64,000 bases of DNA from Rhizobium sp. 18065. Lineage in GTDB: Bacteria > Pseudomonadota > Alphaproteobacteria > Rhizobiales > Rhizobiaceae. How positions within the stretch are numbered: position 1 is the stretch's first letter; every line of letters starts with the position of its first letter. A model generated the notes under the pieces. It worked only from the letters and a program-made list of their open reading frames with translations, did not search any database and had not been told where the DNA came from. Shown in pieces: positions 56,250-64,000 of this stretch. The position numbers and the translations under genes were made by a program. The stretch covers positions 186,001 to 250,000 of the forward strand of contig NZ_CACSJP010000002.1 of NCBI RefSeq assembly GCF_902706095.1, in the 5' to 3' direction.

Positions 56250-57815
56250 TTGATAACTTTTGCTGACCTTGGCCTGAGCCAAAAAGTCCTCTCTGCCGTC
56301 ACCGATGCCGGCTATGTGAACCCGACCCCAATTCAGGCCGGCGCCATCCCGCCCGCCCTGCAGCGCCGGGATATCTGCGGCATCGCTCAGACAGGCACAG
56401 GCAAGACTGCGTCCTTCGTGCTTCCCATGCTGACGCTGCTGGAAAACGGCCGCGCGCGCGCCCGCATGCCGCGCACGCTGATTCTCGAGCCGACCCGCGA
56501 ACTCGCCGCCCAGGTCGCGGAAAATTTCGATAAATACGGCAAGAACCACAAGCTCAACGTCGCGCTCCTCATTGGCGGCGTGTCTTTCGAAGAGCAGAAC
56601 CGCAAGCTGGAACGCGGCGCCGACGTGCTGATCTGCACTCCCGGCCGCCTGCTCGATCACTGCGAGCGCGGCAAGCTGCTGATGACCGGCGTCGAGATCC
56701 TGGTGATCGACGAAGCCGACCGCATGCTCGACATGGGCTTCATCCCGGACATCGAACGCATCGCCAAGATGATACCGTTCACCCGCCAGACCCTGTTCTT
56801 CTCGGCAACCATGCCACCGGAGATCCAGAAGCTGGCCGACCGCTTCCTGCAGAACCCGGAACGCGTCGAAGTGTCGCTTCCGTCCTCGACGGCAACGACC
56901 GTGACGCAGCGCCTCGTCGCCGCGCACAACAAGGACTACGAGAAGCGCTCTGTGCTGCGCGACCTGATCCGCTCCCAGGAAGACCTGAAGAACGGCATCA
57001 TCTTCTGCAACCGCAAGAAGGACGTCGCCGACCTGTTCCGTTCGCTTGAACGCCACGGCTTTTCCGTTGGCGCCCTGCATGGCGACATGGACCAGCGCTC
57101 GCGCACCAACATGCTGGCCGGCTTCAAGGACAACCAGATCACCCTGCTCGTCGCATCCGACGTGGCGGCCCGTGGTCTCGACATTCCGGACGTCAGCCAC
57201 GTTTTCAACTTCGACATCCCGATCCATGCCGAGGACTATGTCCACCGCATCGGTCGTACCGGCCGCGCAGGCCGCTCGGGCGCTGCGTTTTCGCTGGTGA
57301 CCCGCAGCGATGCGAAATTCCTCGACGCAATCGAGAAGCTGATCGGTCAGAAGATCGAATGGCACAATGGCGACCTGACCGCCCTGCCCGCAGCCGCCGA
57401 AAGCCATGACGAAGGTCGCGGCAAACGTGGCAGCCGTGACAAGGGCCGCGAAGGCAGCCGGGATCGTGCACGTGATGGCAAGCGTGAGGGCCGTGGTGAT
57501 GGCAATCGCGAAGCCCGTGGCGAGCGTAACAGTCACAAAACCGAAACGCCCGCAGAATATACCAAGCCTGTAGAGGAAGTCGTAATGGAACCGGCAAGGA
57601 TCGAAGCACCCGTGGCAAACGAGCGCAAGGCGGACAAGCGTCCGAACCAGAACCCGCGCAACGCCCGCAACAACGCGACCCCGAACCCGGCAAATGACGA
57701 TCATCGCGAGCGCCGCCGCAGCCATCACCGCGACCACGATGACGGCCCGACACCGGTTGGTTTCGGCGATGACATTCCCGCGTTTATGCTGATCGTGGCT
57801 GCAGCCAAGGCCTGA
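56250..57815 (+). CDS. rhlE: DEAD-box RNA helicase RhlE-type
   Basis: 521-aa helicase. The core contains IAQTGTGKTASFVLPML, LEPTRELAAQVAEN, ICTPGRLLD, LVIDEADRMLDMGF, FFSATMPPEI and HRIGRTGRAGRSG in order. A basic low-complexity tail (RGSRDKGREGSRDRARDG and more) follows from about residue 390, typical of RNA chaperone helicases, and an added 30-residue end (TPVGFGDDIPAFMLIVA). The conserved N-terminus ITFADLGLSQ is best started at TTG 56250; TTG 56199 gives 17 extra residues. There is no suitable ATG. Confidence 0.93.
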   Translation: MITFADLGLSQKVLSAVTDAGYVNPTPIQAGAIPPALQRRDICGIAQTGTGKTASFVLPMLTLLENGRARARMPRTLILEPTRELAAQVAENFDKYGKNHKLNVALLIGGVSFEEQNRKLERGADVLICTPGRLLDHCERGKLLMTGVEILVIDEADRMLDMGFIPDIERIAKMIPFTRQTLFFSATMPPEIQKLADRFLQNPERVEVSLPSSTATTVTQRLVAAHNKDYEKRSVLRDLIRSQEDLKNGIIFCNRKKDVADLFRSLERHGFSVGALHGDMDQRSRTNMLAGFKDNQITLLVASDVAARGLDIPDVSHVFNFDIPIHAEDYVHRIGRTGRAGRSGAAFSLVTRSDAKFLDAIEKLIGQKIEWHNGDLTALPAAAESHDEGRGKRGSRDKGREGSRDRARDGKREGRGDGNREARGERNSHKTETPAEYTKPVEEVVMEPARIEAPVANERKADKRPNQNPRNARNNATPNPANDDHRERRRSHHRDHDDGPTPVGFGDDIPAFMLIVAAAKA

Positions 57816-57822
57816 TCCGGCC

Positions 57823-58230
57823 ATGGGCGCACCCGGCATTGATTTTCCCGGCCTCGGCGTCGGTCTTGCCATCCTTCGGGATGGCAAGTTGCTTTTGTGC
57901 AAGCGCATGAAAGCGCCGGAAGCCGGCCACTGGAATATCGTCGGCGGCAAGGTCGACCATATGGAGCCTGCCGAATGCGCCGCCCGTCGCGAGGCAGAGG
58001 AAGAAACCGGAATGACGATCGGCGAAATCCAGTATCTCGGCCTGACCGAGCAGCGGATTGAAGCTGACCGCCAGCACTGGGTCTCGCTGCTTTACAAGAC
58101 CACCGACATCAAGGGCGAACCGCAATTGACCGAGCCGGACAAGCTGTCGGCCATCGGCTTCTTCGATCTCGACGACTTGCCGCAGCCGCTGTCCGCTTTC
58201 ACCGTGGCGCTTCTGCCCTATCTGCGTTGA
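57823..58230 (+). CDS. NUDIX hydrolase
   Basis: 135-aa pyrophosphohydrolase. The Nudix box GGKVDHMEPAECAARREAEE with ETGM fits GX5EX7REUXEEXGU. It begins MGAPGIDFPGLGVGLAILRD eight bases after rhlE. Substrate may be a nucleotide; NUDT-like 'MutT' or dCTP-type cannot be told apart. Confidence 0.92.
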   Translation: MGAPGIDFPGLGVGLAILRDGKLLLCKRMKAPEAGHWNIVGGKVDHMEPAECAARREAEEETGMTIGEIQYLGLTEQRIEADRQHWVSLLYKTTDIKGEPQLTEPDKLSAIGFFDLDDLPQPLSAFTVALLPYLR

Positions 58231-58233
58231 AAC

Positions 58234-58560
58234 CTACTTCTTCGCCTCGGCCCTGACGGCCGCCTCGAAAGCCTGCCGCACCCATTTCGCCATCTCGTCG
58301 GGATCGTCATAGGCATCTTCAGGAACTGTCCAGTAAGGCATGGCGACAGGCTTGCCCGTCTTGCCTTCGTAGGACCACCGCCGGGCACCGGCTGCCTCGA
58401 GCAGCGGCGCAGTCTCGCCATCACCCTTCAGCATGATCTCGTCGAACAGATCGAGCGCGAAGATGATGCCTCGATGATAGATGCCCTTGCCGCCGAACAT
58501 CCGGCGGATGGAAACAGGCCCGAGCACCTGAAACATCTCCTCAATCGCATCATTGTCCAT
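58234..58560 (-). CDS. TfoX N-terminal domain protein
   Basis: 108-aa protein made of the TfoX/Sxy N-terminal domain only: VSIRRMFGGKGIYHRGIIFA, LFDEIMLKGDGE and AMPYWTVPEDAYDDPDEM are the family motifs. Single-domain forms are widespread in rhizobia and not linked to competence. Eight bases separate its ATG from the downstream end of the MoeA-MocA gene. Function unknown. Confidence 0.9.
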   Translation of the reverse strand: MDNDAIEEMFQVLGPVSIRRMFGGKGIYHRGIIFALDLFDEIMLKGDGETAPLLEAAGARRWSYEGKTGKPVAMPYWTVPEDAYDDPDEMAKWVRQAFEAAVRAEAKK

Positions 58561-58568
58561 GTGTCTGC

Positions 58569-60215
58569 TCAGCCCTTGAGAATGCCGCCCGCCGCGACGA
58601 TAGCATCCGGCGTATCCACATCAAGCCGCGCCGCACCGCCGATCTCGACATCGACAACCGGCAGGCCGGCGCTTTCGATCACCGGACGTGCACCGATATC
58701 ACCTTCGATGGCCTTGAGCGCCTCATAGGTCGAACGCGGCAGGATCACCGGATTGCCGCGCTGTCCGTCGGCGACAGCGCGAACGATTGCCGTGGCCGAC
58801 GCCTTGGCAAAGGCTTTTGCCAGCGCCCTGATATCATCTGTCGCGACATTCGGCATGTCGGCAAGCAGCACCAACATGCCCGGAGCCTCGCTGACTTCGG
58901 TCCGTTCAAGACCCGTTTTCAGCGAACTCGCCATGCCGGTCGCGTAGTGCGGATTGTCGATGATCGTGACGTCCAGCCCGTGAAGTGCGGCGGACACTTC
59001 ATCGCTGCGATGTCCGACGACGACATGCACCGGCCCGATCTTCGCCTCGATCGCTTGGCGCGCGACCCGGTGAACAAGAGCCTCGCCGCCGAATTCCGCC
59101 AGCAGCTTGTGCTGCCCGCCTTCTCCCATGCGGCTTGCCCGACCCGCCGCGAGAATGACCACGGCAATCTCCTCTGCTTTATGATCGGCTGTAGCCATCA
59201 GACGCGGCAGCGGTCGGCTCGGGATTTCCATCAGCAATCCTCCGACCCCAAGCCCCGTCAATTCCTCACGTGTCGGAGCCTCCCCGGCAAGCAGGCGGTT
59301 GAGCACCCAGTCGAAACCATTTTCCTTCGGCGATCGCGCGCAGCCCGGCGCCCCGATCACCGGCACGGCACCGAGATAGCCGAGCACCAAGAGATTACCG
59401 GGATCGACCGGCAGCCCGACCTGCACAACGGTCCCACCCGCCAGCCGGATCGCTTCGGGAATGACGTCATGCGGATCACTCATCGCCGACGCGCCGAACA
59501 CGACGATCATTGCAGGCAGCATCTGCTCGGTGCTCCGTGGAGCCGCAAGAGCAGCCTGCATGCCCTCGGCAACGGCCTGGGCCCGATGCGCCACGCGAAT
59601 TTCCGACACGAGGTTGCTGCTGGACGAGACGAGTCGTTGCTGGAGCACCCGGGCCGTCTTGTCCATCACCGAGGGTTTCAGTGATGGCAGGTTCGTGGCA
59701 ATCAGGGACACAGCATGGGGTTTGTAGGGCTTCAACCGGAATGCCGGAGCTGTCCGCAACACCTGGCAAGCGCGCTCGACGCTGTGTCCGGCAACCGCAA
59801 GCGGGATGATCTTGATTGTCGCGATCAGATCCCCGGTCCGCACATCGGCATGATCGGCCAGACAGGCCAGCGTGATGGCAGGATCGATGCGATTGAAACG
59901 ATCGACCACCGATTTGTCCGCAACGAACAGGCCATTGGCTTCGGCATAGAAATTGACCCTGCCCGTGGTCGCTGGCGAGCGCCGAATTTCAATGCTGTCC
60001 AGCATCTCAGCAAGCTTTTGAGCCGCAGCATCTTCACCCAGATCGCTCGGCTCGATGCGACAGGCAATCACCGAGGAAATCCCCTCGGCGCGCAAGGCAT
60101 TCAGGTCGCCCGCCGTCAGTTGGTGGCCTTTGCCGAGCTTGCCGGATCCAAGTGAAACCGAATGCGCCAGGATCGCCCCTTCGGCCTCATCTACTGCCAC
60201 GCTGCCGAAGATCAT
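58569..60215 (-). CDS. Molybdopterin-binding (MoeA-like) + MocA-type NTP-transferase fusion
   Basis: 548-aa two-domain protein. The N-terminal about 335 residues are a MoeA/CinA-like molybdopterin-binding unit (VFGASAMSDPHDVIPEAIRL; LGAVPVIGAPGCARSPKENG). The C-terminal 190 residues are a nucleotidyltransferase of the MobA/MocA type: VVILAAGRASRMGEGGQHKL, VHVVVGHRSDEV, LLADMPNVATDDI and GNPVILPRSTYEAL. MocA makes the CMP form of molybdenum cofactor used by CO dehydrogenase-family enzymes. Overlaps XdhC by four bases. Confidence 0.9.
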   Translation of the reverse strand: MIFGSVAVDEAEGAILAHSVSLGSGKLGKGHQLTAGDLNALRAEGISSVIACRIEPSDLGEDAAAQKLAEMLDSIEIRRSPATTGRVNFYAEANGLFVADKSVVDRFNRIDPAITLACLADHADVRTGDLIATIKIIPLAVAGHSVERACQVLRTAPAFRLKPYKPHAVSLIATNLPSLKPSVMDKTARVLQQRLVSSSSNLVSEIRVAHRAQAVAEGMQAALAAPRSTEQMLPAMIVVFGASAMSDPHDVIPEAIRLAGGTVVQVGLPVDPGNLLVLGYLGAVPVIGAPGCARSPKENGFDWVLNRLLAGEAPTREELTGLGVGGLLMEIPSRPLPRLMATADHKAEEIAVVILAAGRASRMGEGGQHKLLAEFGGEALVHRVARQAIEAKIGPVHVVVGHRSDEVSAALHGLDVTIIDNPHYATGMASSLKTGLERTEVSEAPGMLVLLADMPNVATDDIRALAKAFAKASATAIVRAVADGQRGNPVILPRSTYEALKAIEGDIGARPVIESAGLPVVDVEIGGAARLDVDTPDAIVAAGGILKG

Positions 60216-60922
60216 GCAGCGTCCCCTGTCGACGTGGCAAGCGTGCGGCGGCGGAAGGCGCGGATAATGTCGGCCAGGACCGCAACGGCGATTTCCGCCG
60301 GTGTCGCCGCGCCGATGTCCAGCCCGATCGGCGCCGAGATCGCACCGATCTGTTCAGGCCCAAACCCGGCCGTCATCAAACGCTCGACCCGCTTGCCATG
60401 GGTTTTCCGACTGCCGAGCGCCCCGACATAGAAACAGTGCGCGTTGAGTGCCGCGACAATTGCGGGATCGTCGATCTTCGGGTCGTGGGTCACGGCCACC
60501 AGCGCACTGTAGCGGTCGAGCGGCCGCTGCAGGAGAACGTCCTGCGGCCAGTCGGCAATCAACTCGACATCGGCAAAGCGCTCCGGCGTGGCGAACGCAG
60601 TGCGTGGATCGATGATCGTCACGTCGAAATCGGCAAGCTGGGCCATCGGCACCAGCGCCTGACTGATATGCACGGCACCGATCACCACCACGCGCGGCAA
60701 CGGTAGATAGACATTGAGGAAATGGTGCCGGTTATTGATCTCCACCAGCCCAGCCTTGCCCGAAAGGAAATGCTGCGCAACCGCCTCGCCAAGCGGGCCA
60801 TCCATATCCTCGCCTTCCACAACCAGCCTGTCCTGGCCGCTCGCCAGATCGGTCACCAGCATGGCGGCACAGCGCCTGCTGCGGGCCGCGTTCAGCGCCT
60901 TCAGATGTGTCGGATTCATCAA
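60212..60922 (-). CDS. XdhC C-terminal-domain protein (CoxF-like)
   Basis: 236-aa protein. VVVIGAVHISQALVPMAQLA is the dinucleotide-type loop and FYVGALGSRKTHGKRVERL is the XdhC C-terminal signature (GSRxT). XdhC binds molybdenum cofactor and inserts sulfurated cofactor into xanthine dehydrogenase-like enzymes. Here the family's N-terminal part is a separate gene directly upstream, overlapping by four bases. Confidence 0.9.
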   Translation of the reverse strand: MMNPTHLKALNAARSRRCAAMLVTDLASGQDRLVVEGEDMDGPLGEAVAQHFLSGKAGLVEINNRHHFLNVYLPLPRVVVIGAVHISQALVPMAQLADFDVTIIDPRTAFATPERFADVELIADWPQDVLLQRPLDRYSALVAVTHDPKIDDPAIVAALNAHCFYVGALGSRKTHGKRVERLMTAGFGPEQIGAISAPIGLDIGAATPAEIAVAVLADIIRAFRRRTLATSTGDAA

Positions 60923-61248
60923 CCAAGCCTTTCGACATAGACGCGGATGCGTCCGCCACAGGACAGGCCGACCCGCCAGGCCGTCTCATCCGCCACCCCG
61001 AATTCGAGCATCTTCGGCTGTTGGCTGTCCAGAACGTCGAGCGCTTCGGTGATCACCGCGCCCTCGACACAGCCGCCGGACACAGACCCCTCGAAATTGC
61101 CGTCGCGATCGATCACCAGATGGCTACCCACGGGTCGCGGCGCAGAGCCCCAGGTCTCGACCACCGTGGCAATGGCGACCTCGCGGCCTTCCCCGATCCA
61201 GTCCTCGGCGATCGACAAGGGATCGTGCCGCAAGCTGTCTTTGGTCAT
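60919..61248 (-). CDS. XdhC N-terminal-domain protein (CoxI-like)
   Basis: 109-aa protein with ATVVETWGSAPRPVGSHLVI, SVSGGCVEGAVITEALDVL and VGLSCGGRIRVYVERLG, all from the XdhC/CoxI N-terminal domain including the conserved Cys of GGCVEG and SCGG. With 60212-60922 it makes a split XdhC. ATG 61248 overlaps the VWA gene by four bases. Confidence 0.92.
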   Translation of the reverse strand: MTKDSLRHDPLSIAEDWIGEGREVAIATVVETWGSAPRPVGSHLVIDRDGNFEGSVSGGCVEGAVITEALDVLDSQQPKMLEFGVADETAWRVGLSCGGRIRVYVERLG

Positions 61249-62519
61249 GACACACCTTTCATGGATGCAAGGAATCGGCGCGGATCGGCATCTCTCTCGG
61301 GCGGACCGGTGAGCGCCCTGACAAGATCGGCCAATGCCTCGATATTGTGAACCGCACGCAATTCGTCAACATGCGGCAGCATAGTCCGGACCCCGCGCGC
61401 TCTAGCCTCGAAGCCCGAGAATCGCAACAGCGGGTTCAGCCAGACGAGTCTGCGGCACGAGCGGTGCAATCGGTCGATCTCCACGCCCAGGGTCTCGACA
61501 TCATCCCGCTCCAGGCCATCGGTAATCAGCAACACGACTGCGCCCTGCCCCAAAACCCGTCTCGCCCATTGCCGACTGAACAGTCGCAGGGTCTCGCCGA
61601 TACGGGTGCCGCCCGACCAGTCGGCCACGGCATCCGTGCATTGGGCGATCGCCTCGTCCGGGTCACGATGGCGCAACTGCCGGGTGACATTGGTCAGCCG
61701 CGTTCCGAACAGGAAGGTATGCACCCGTTGCCGGCGCTCGCTCAGCACATGCAGGAAATGCAGGAAGATCCGGCTGTACTGGCTCATCGATCCCGAAATG
61801 TCGGCAAGCACCACCAGGGGCGGCGGACGCTGACGCCGTTCACGAAAACGCGGCAGCATCAGATCGCCCCCGGTTCGCAGTGCCTGACGCATACTTGCCC
61901 GCTGGTCGACATAGCGGCCCCGGCTCGATGCCCGGAAACGGCGGGTAGACACCTTGTCGAAGGGCATGGCGAGGCGTTCTATCTCCCGGCGGGCCTGGGC
62001 CAGTTCACTCGCAGTCATCTGGCCGAAATCCATCTGCCGCAACACTTCCTGCGCTGAAACGGTCAGCCGGGCGTCAATCTCGACGTCTGGTTCGTTGCCT
62101 TCCCGCGCCGGCCGGTTCTTCTCGGCAAACAGGGCATCGCTGACCCTCGCCGACCCCGGCTTGGGCTTTTGCCGCTCACTGAGATCCATTGCCACCGGTG
62201 ACATCTGCGCAATCATCTTGCCGACAAGGTCGCGACCGCGCCAGAAGATCGCAAAAGCCTCGTCGAACACCGGCTGGTCCTCATGCCGCTTGACGAAGAT
62301 CGAAGCCAGCGCCGCATGAAACTCCACCCGCGAACCAATGCCGATCGCATCCACGGCTTCGATCGCGTCGATCACAGCCCCCGGCCCCGGCTTCAAACCG
62401 GCCTTGCGCAGCACACGGGCGAAATACACGATATTGTCGGCCAGCCGGCCATCGCCCTTAACCGGCGGCGGCGTGACGATTCCATCCCTCTTGTCAGATA
62501 GTGCGTCAAACGTCTGCAT
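61245..62519 (-). CDS. coxE: VWA-domain protein CoxE
   Basis: 424-aa protein with a C-terminal von Willebrand A domain whose MIDAS reads VVLADISGSMSQYSRIFLHF, with later GGTRIGETLRL and LLITDGLERDDVETLG. In Oligotropha CoxE works with the AAA+ protein CoxD to mature the Cu-Mo site of CO dehydrogenase; related pairs serve other molybdenum hydroxylases. It lies three bases after the MoxR-type ATPase gene. Confidence 0.9.
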   Translation of the reverse strand: MQTFDALSDKRDGIVTPPPVKGDGRLADNIVYFARVLRKAGLKPGPGAVIDAIEAVDAIGIGSRVEFHAALASIFVKRHEDQPVFDEAFAIFWRGRDLVGKMIAQMSPVAMDLSERQKPKPGSARVSDALFAEKNRPAREGNEPDVEIDARLTVSAQEVLRQMDFGQMTASELAQARREIERLAMPFDKVSTRRFRASSRGRYVDQRASMRQALRTGGDLMLPRFRERRQRPPPLVVLADISGSMSQYSRIFLHFLHVLSERRQRVHTFLFGTRLTNVTRQLRHRDPDEAIAQCTDAVADWSGGTRIGETLRLFSRQWARRVLGQGAVVLLITDGLERDDVETLGVEIDRLHRSCRRLVWLNPLLRFSGFEARARGVRTMLPHVDELRAVHNIEALADLVRALTGPPERDADPRRFLASMKGVS

Positions 62520-62522
62520 GCG

Positions 62523-63452
62523 TCAGCCCGCCGCCAGAAGTTCGGCCTTGACCTCCGACAGCACCTTCTGACCCTCGCTGCCTTGTATGCGGGCGATATC
62601 CTCCTGATATTTCAGCAGCGTGCCGAGCGTGTCGGCAATGGTCTCGGGATCGAGCGCCAATCGGTCGAGTTCGGTCAGCGCCGTTGCCCAGTCGATAGTT
62701 TCGGCGATGCCCGGGTTCTTGAACAGGTCGATGGTCCGCAATCTCTGCACATAGGCAACGATCTGCCGCGACAGCTGTTCATTGCAGCCGGGAACCTTGC
62801 GGCGGATGATGGCAAGCTCGTCGGCCGCCTTCGGATAGTCGACCCAATGGTAGAGGCAGCGCCGTTTCAAGGCATCATGTACCTCGCGGGTCCGGTTGCT
62901 TGTCACGATGACGATCGGCGGCTCAGCCGCCTTCACCGTTCCGAATTCCGGGATGGTCACCTGGAAATCGGACAGCACTTCCAGCAAAAATGCCTCGAAG
63001 GCCTCGTCGGTGCGGTCGAGTTCGTCAATCAGGAAGACCGGTGCCCGGCCGGGCGCGCTTTGCAGCGCCTGCAGCACGGGCCGGCGGATCAGATAACGCT
63101 CGGAAAAGATGTCGTGTTCGAGGCGATCGCGATCGGAGACACCGGCGGCTTCCGCCATGCGGATTTCCAGCATCTGCGCCGGATAATTCCATTCATAGAC
63201 GGCAGAGGCGACGTCCAGTCCCTCGTAGCACTGTAATCGGATCAGCGGTCTGTCGAGCGCCTTGGCAAGCACTTTGGCAACTTCGGTCTTGCCGACACCG
63301 GCCTCGCCCTCAAGAAACAGCGGGCGCTTCATTTTCAGCGCCAGAAACAGCACGGTCGCCAGCGAGCGGCCGGCGAGATAGTCCTCGGCCGCTAAAAATT
63401 CCACAACAGAATCAATTGATTCCGGCAGTCCCTTTGCCGAGGTTTCCGCCAT
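62523..63452 (-). CDS. coxD: MoxR-type AAA+ ATPase CoxD
   Basis: 309-aa AAA+ ATPase. Walker A LEGEAGVGKTEVAKVLAKAL, Walker B APVFLIDELDRTDEAFEAFL and IVTSNRTREVHDALKRRCLY (sensor 1 and arginine finger region) are complete. Partner of the VWA protein that follows; CoxD introduces sulfur into the CoxL active site in Oligotropha. Structural coxLMS-like genes are not in the window. Confidence 0.92.
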   Translation of the reverse strand: MAETSAKGLPESIDSVVEFLAAEDYLAGRSLATVLFLALKMKRPLFLEGEAGVGKTEVAKVLAKALDRPLIRLQCYEGLDVASAVYEWNYPAQMLEIRMAEAAGVSDRDRLEHDIFSERYLIRRPVLQALQSAPGRAPVFLIDELDRTDEAFEAFLLEVLSDFQVTIPEFGTVKAAEPPIVIVTSNRTREVHDALKRRCLYHWVDYPKAADELAIIRRKVPGCNEQLSRQIVAYVQRLRTIDLFKNPGIAETIDWATALTELDRLALDPETIADTLGTLLKYQEDIARIQGSEGQKVLSEVKAELLAAG

Positions 63453-63476
63453 GTATCCTCCCGTTTGAGGAAGAGC

Positions 63477-63968
63477 TTACAGCGTGTGATAGCCTCGGTC
63501 CAGATAGATGAGCGGGCCAAGTTTCGAGCCGAAATGTACCGCTTTCACCTCGCCGAACAGGACGGTATGGGTGGCCGTCACCTTGCTGTCCACCACGACA
63601 CAGTCGAAGGCGGCGACCGCATCGACAAGCACCGGCGACCCGGTCTCCATCACGTGCCATTCGGCCAGCGCGAAGCGTTCCTCAACCGAGAGCCCGCCGA
63701 AACCGGCAAAGGCATTGGCCAGCGGTCGATGCAAATCGGAAAGCGAGTTCAGGGCGAAATGTCCGCTTTCGAACATGACACTGTTATTGGCATTGCCGTT
63801 GTTCAGGCAGACGAGAACGGTGGGAGGCTTGTCGGATACCGAGCAGGCTGCGGTAATCGTCACACCGCGCCGGATCCCACCATGCTCGGTGGTGACGATC
63901 TGCACATGGCCGGCATAGCGGCTCATCGCATCGCGATAGATGGCCGGATCCAGAGTCTCGTTGGTCAA
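63477..63968 (-). CDS. Flavin reductase-family protein
   Basis: 163-aa FMN-binding split-barrel reductase with RYAGHVQIVTTEHGGIRRG, ITAACSVSDKPPTVLVCLNN and PLIYLDRGYHTL, similar to RutF at 36645. A TTG at 63968 is the start, with GGGAGG six bases upstream; there is no ATG in position. It precedes the coxD-like gene by 24 bases, so it probably belongs to the molybdenum-hydroxylase unit and may feed electrons or reduced flavin; the window ends 32 bases upstream. Confidence 0.88.
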   Translation of the reverse strand: MTNETLDPAIYRDAMSRYAGHVQIVTTEHGGIRRGVTITAACSVSDKPPTVLVCLNNGNANNSVMFESGHFALNSLSDLHRPLANAFAGFGGLSVEERFALAEWHVMETGSPVLVDAVAAFDCVVVDSKVTATHTVLFGEVKAVHFGSKLGPLIYLDRGYHTL

Positions 63969-64000
63969 ATGCTGCCTCCCTGCACGTCCAAGCTCCCTAG

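Noticed and set aside
56187..57950. 587-codon open frame on the minus strand opposite rhlE
   Set aside because: Its residues are an antisense shadow of the helicase in high-GC DNA; the plus strand has every DEAD-box motif, and the minus product has no recognisable domain.

Overview
The window is a gene-dense, high-GC stretch of chromosome from an alphaproteobacterium, most likely a member of the Rhizobiaceae (Rhizobium/Agrobacterium group). The evidence is a rhizobial cobalamin cluster with a cobNWP arm, palindromic mosaic repeats of the RIME type, Irr- and RirA-like iron boxes in front of a suf operon, a tandem glycine riboswitch before gcvTHP, an ATP12 chaperone and an alphaproteobacterial RhlE. 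I see no tRNA, rRNA, CRISPR array, phage or insertion sequence.

Layout. 1-7226 (minus): a tightly overlapping corrin-ring operon in transcription order cbiX, [unknown domain + cobH], cobL, cobI, [cbiG + cobJ], cobM (cut by the window edge). A 380-bp leader (7227-7606) separates it from a divergent TSUP permease and holds a possible 50-aa Cys-rich leader peptide and alternative RNA pairings. 8389-16410 (minus): a second cobalamin operon headed by a roughly 350-nt cobalamin riboswitch, then a possible 45-aa small ORF, cobP, cobW, cobN, a GFA protein, a GNAT protein, cobO and an EamA-type membrane protein. 16514-22950: housekeeping genes (lipoprotein, atp12, HAD phosphatase, rluC, crcB, flavodoxin) and a two-gene copper-delivery unit. 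23145-27924: glycine riboswitch and gcvT-gcvH-gcvP. 28203-32447: a methyltransferase, a large HAD-type protein, an orphan FlgC-like protein, a LysE exporter and its Lrp regulator.

32603-44242: a minus-strand SUF Fe-S operon (cysteine desulfurase, sufB, sufC, sufD, sufS, sufT, sufA). It is interrupted twice: a plus-strand rutABCDF pyrimidine-degradation operon lies between sufT and sufA, and a nonsense-mutated GIY-YIG gene bounded by 34-bp inverted repeats lies between sufB and sufC. The rut operon has a sigma54-type promoter and a RutR-like operator. 44447-58560: mixed housekeeping genes (hydrolase, patatin, anmK, tyrS, a giant AsmA-like protein, bcp, DUF455, M23 peptidase, LysE, rhlE, nudix, tfoX). 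58569-63968 (minus): a maturation set for a molybdenum hydroxylase of the CO-dehydrogenase/xanthine-dehydrogenase family (flavin reductase, MoxR ATPase, VWA protein, split XdhC pair, MoeA-like/MocA fusion).

The most unusual points are palindromic RIME-like repeats inside two open cobalamin genes, in one case bridging an unrelated domain to CobH; the inverted-repeat GIY-YIG cassette in the suf operon; two unannotated small leader ORFs in the cobalamin operons; and a cobalamin pathway that mixes anaerobic-type (CbiX, CbiG) with aerobic-type (CobN, CobI/J/L/M/H) enzymes. All functions are inferred by reading the translations; no database search was possible.
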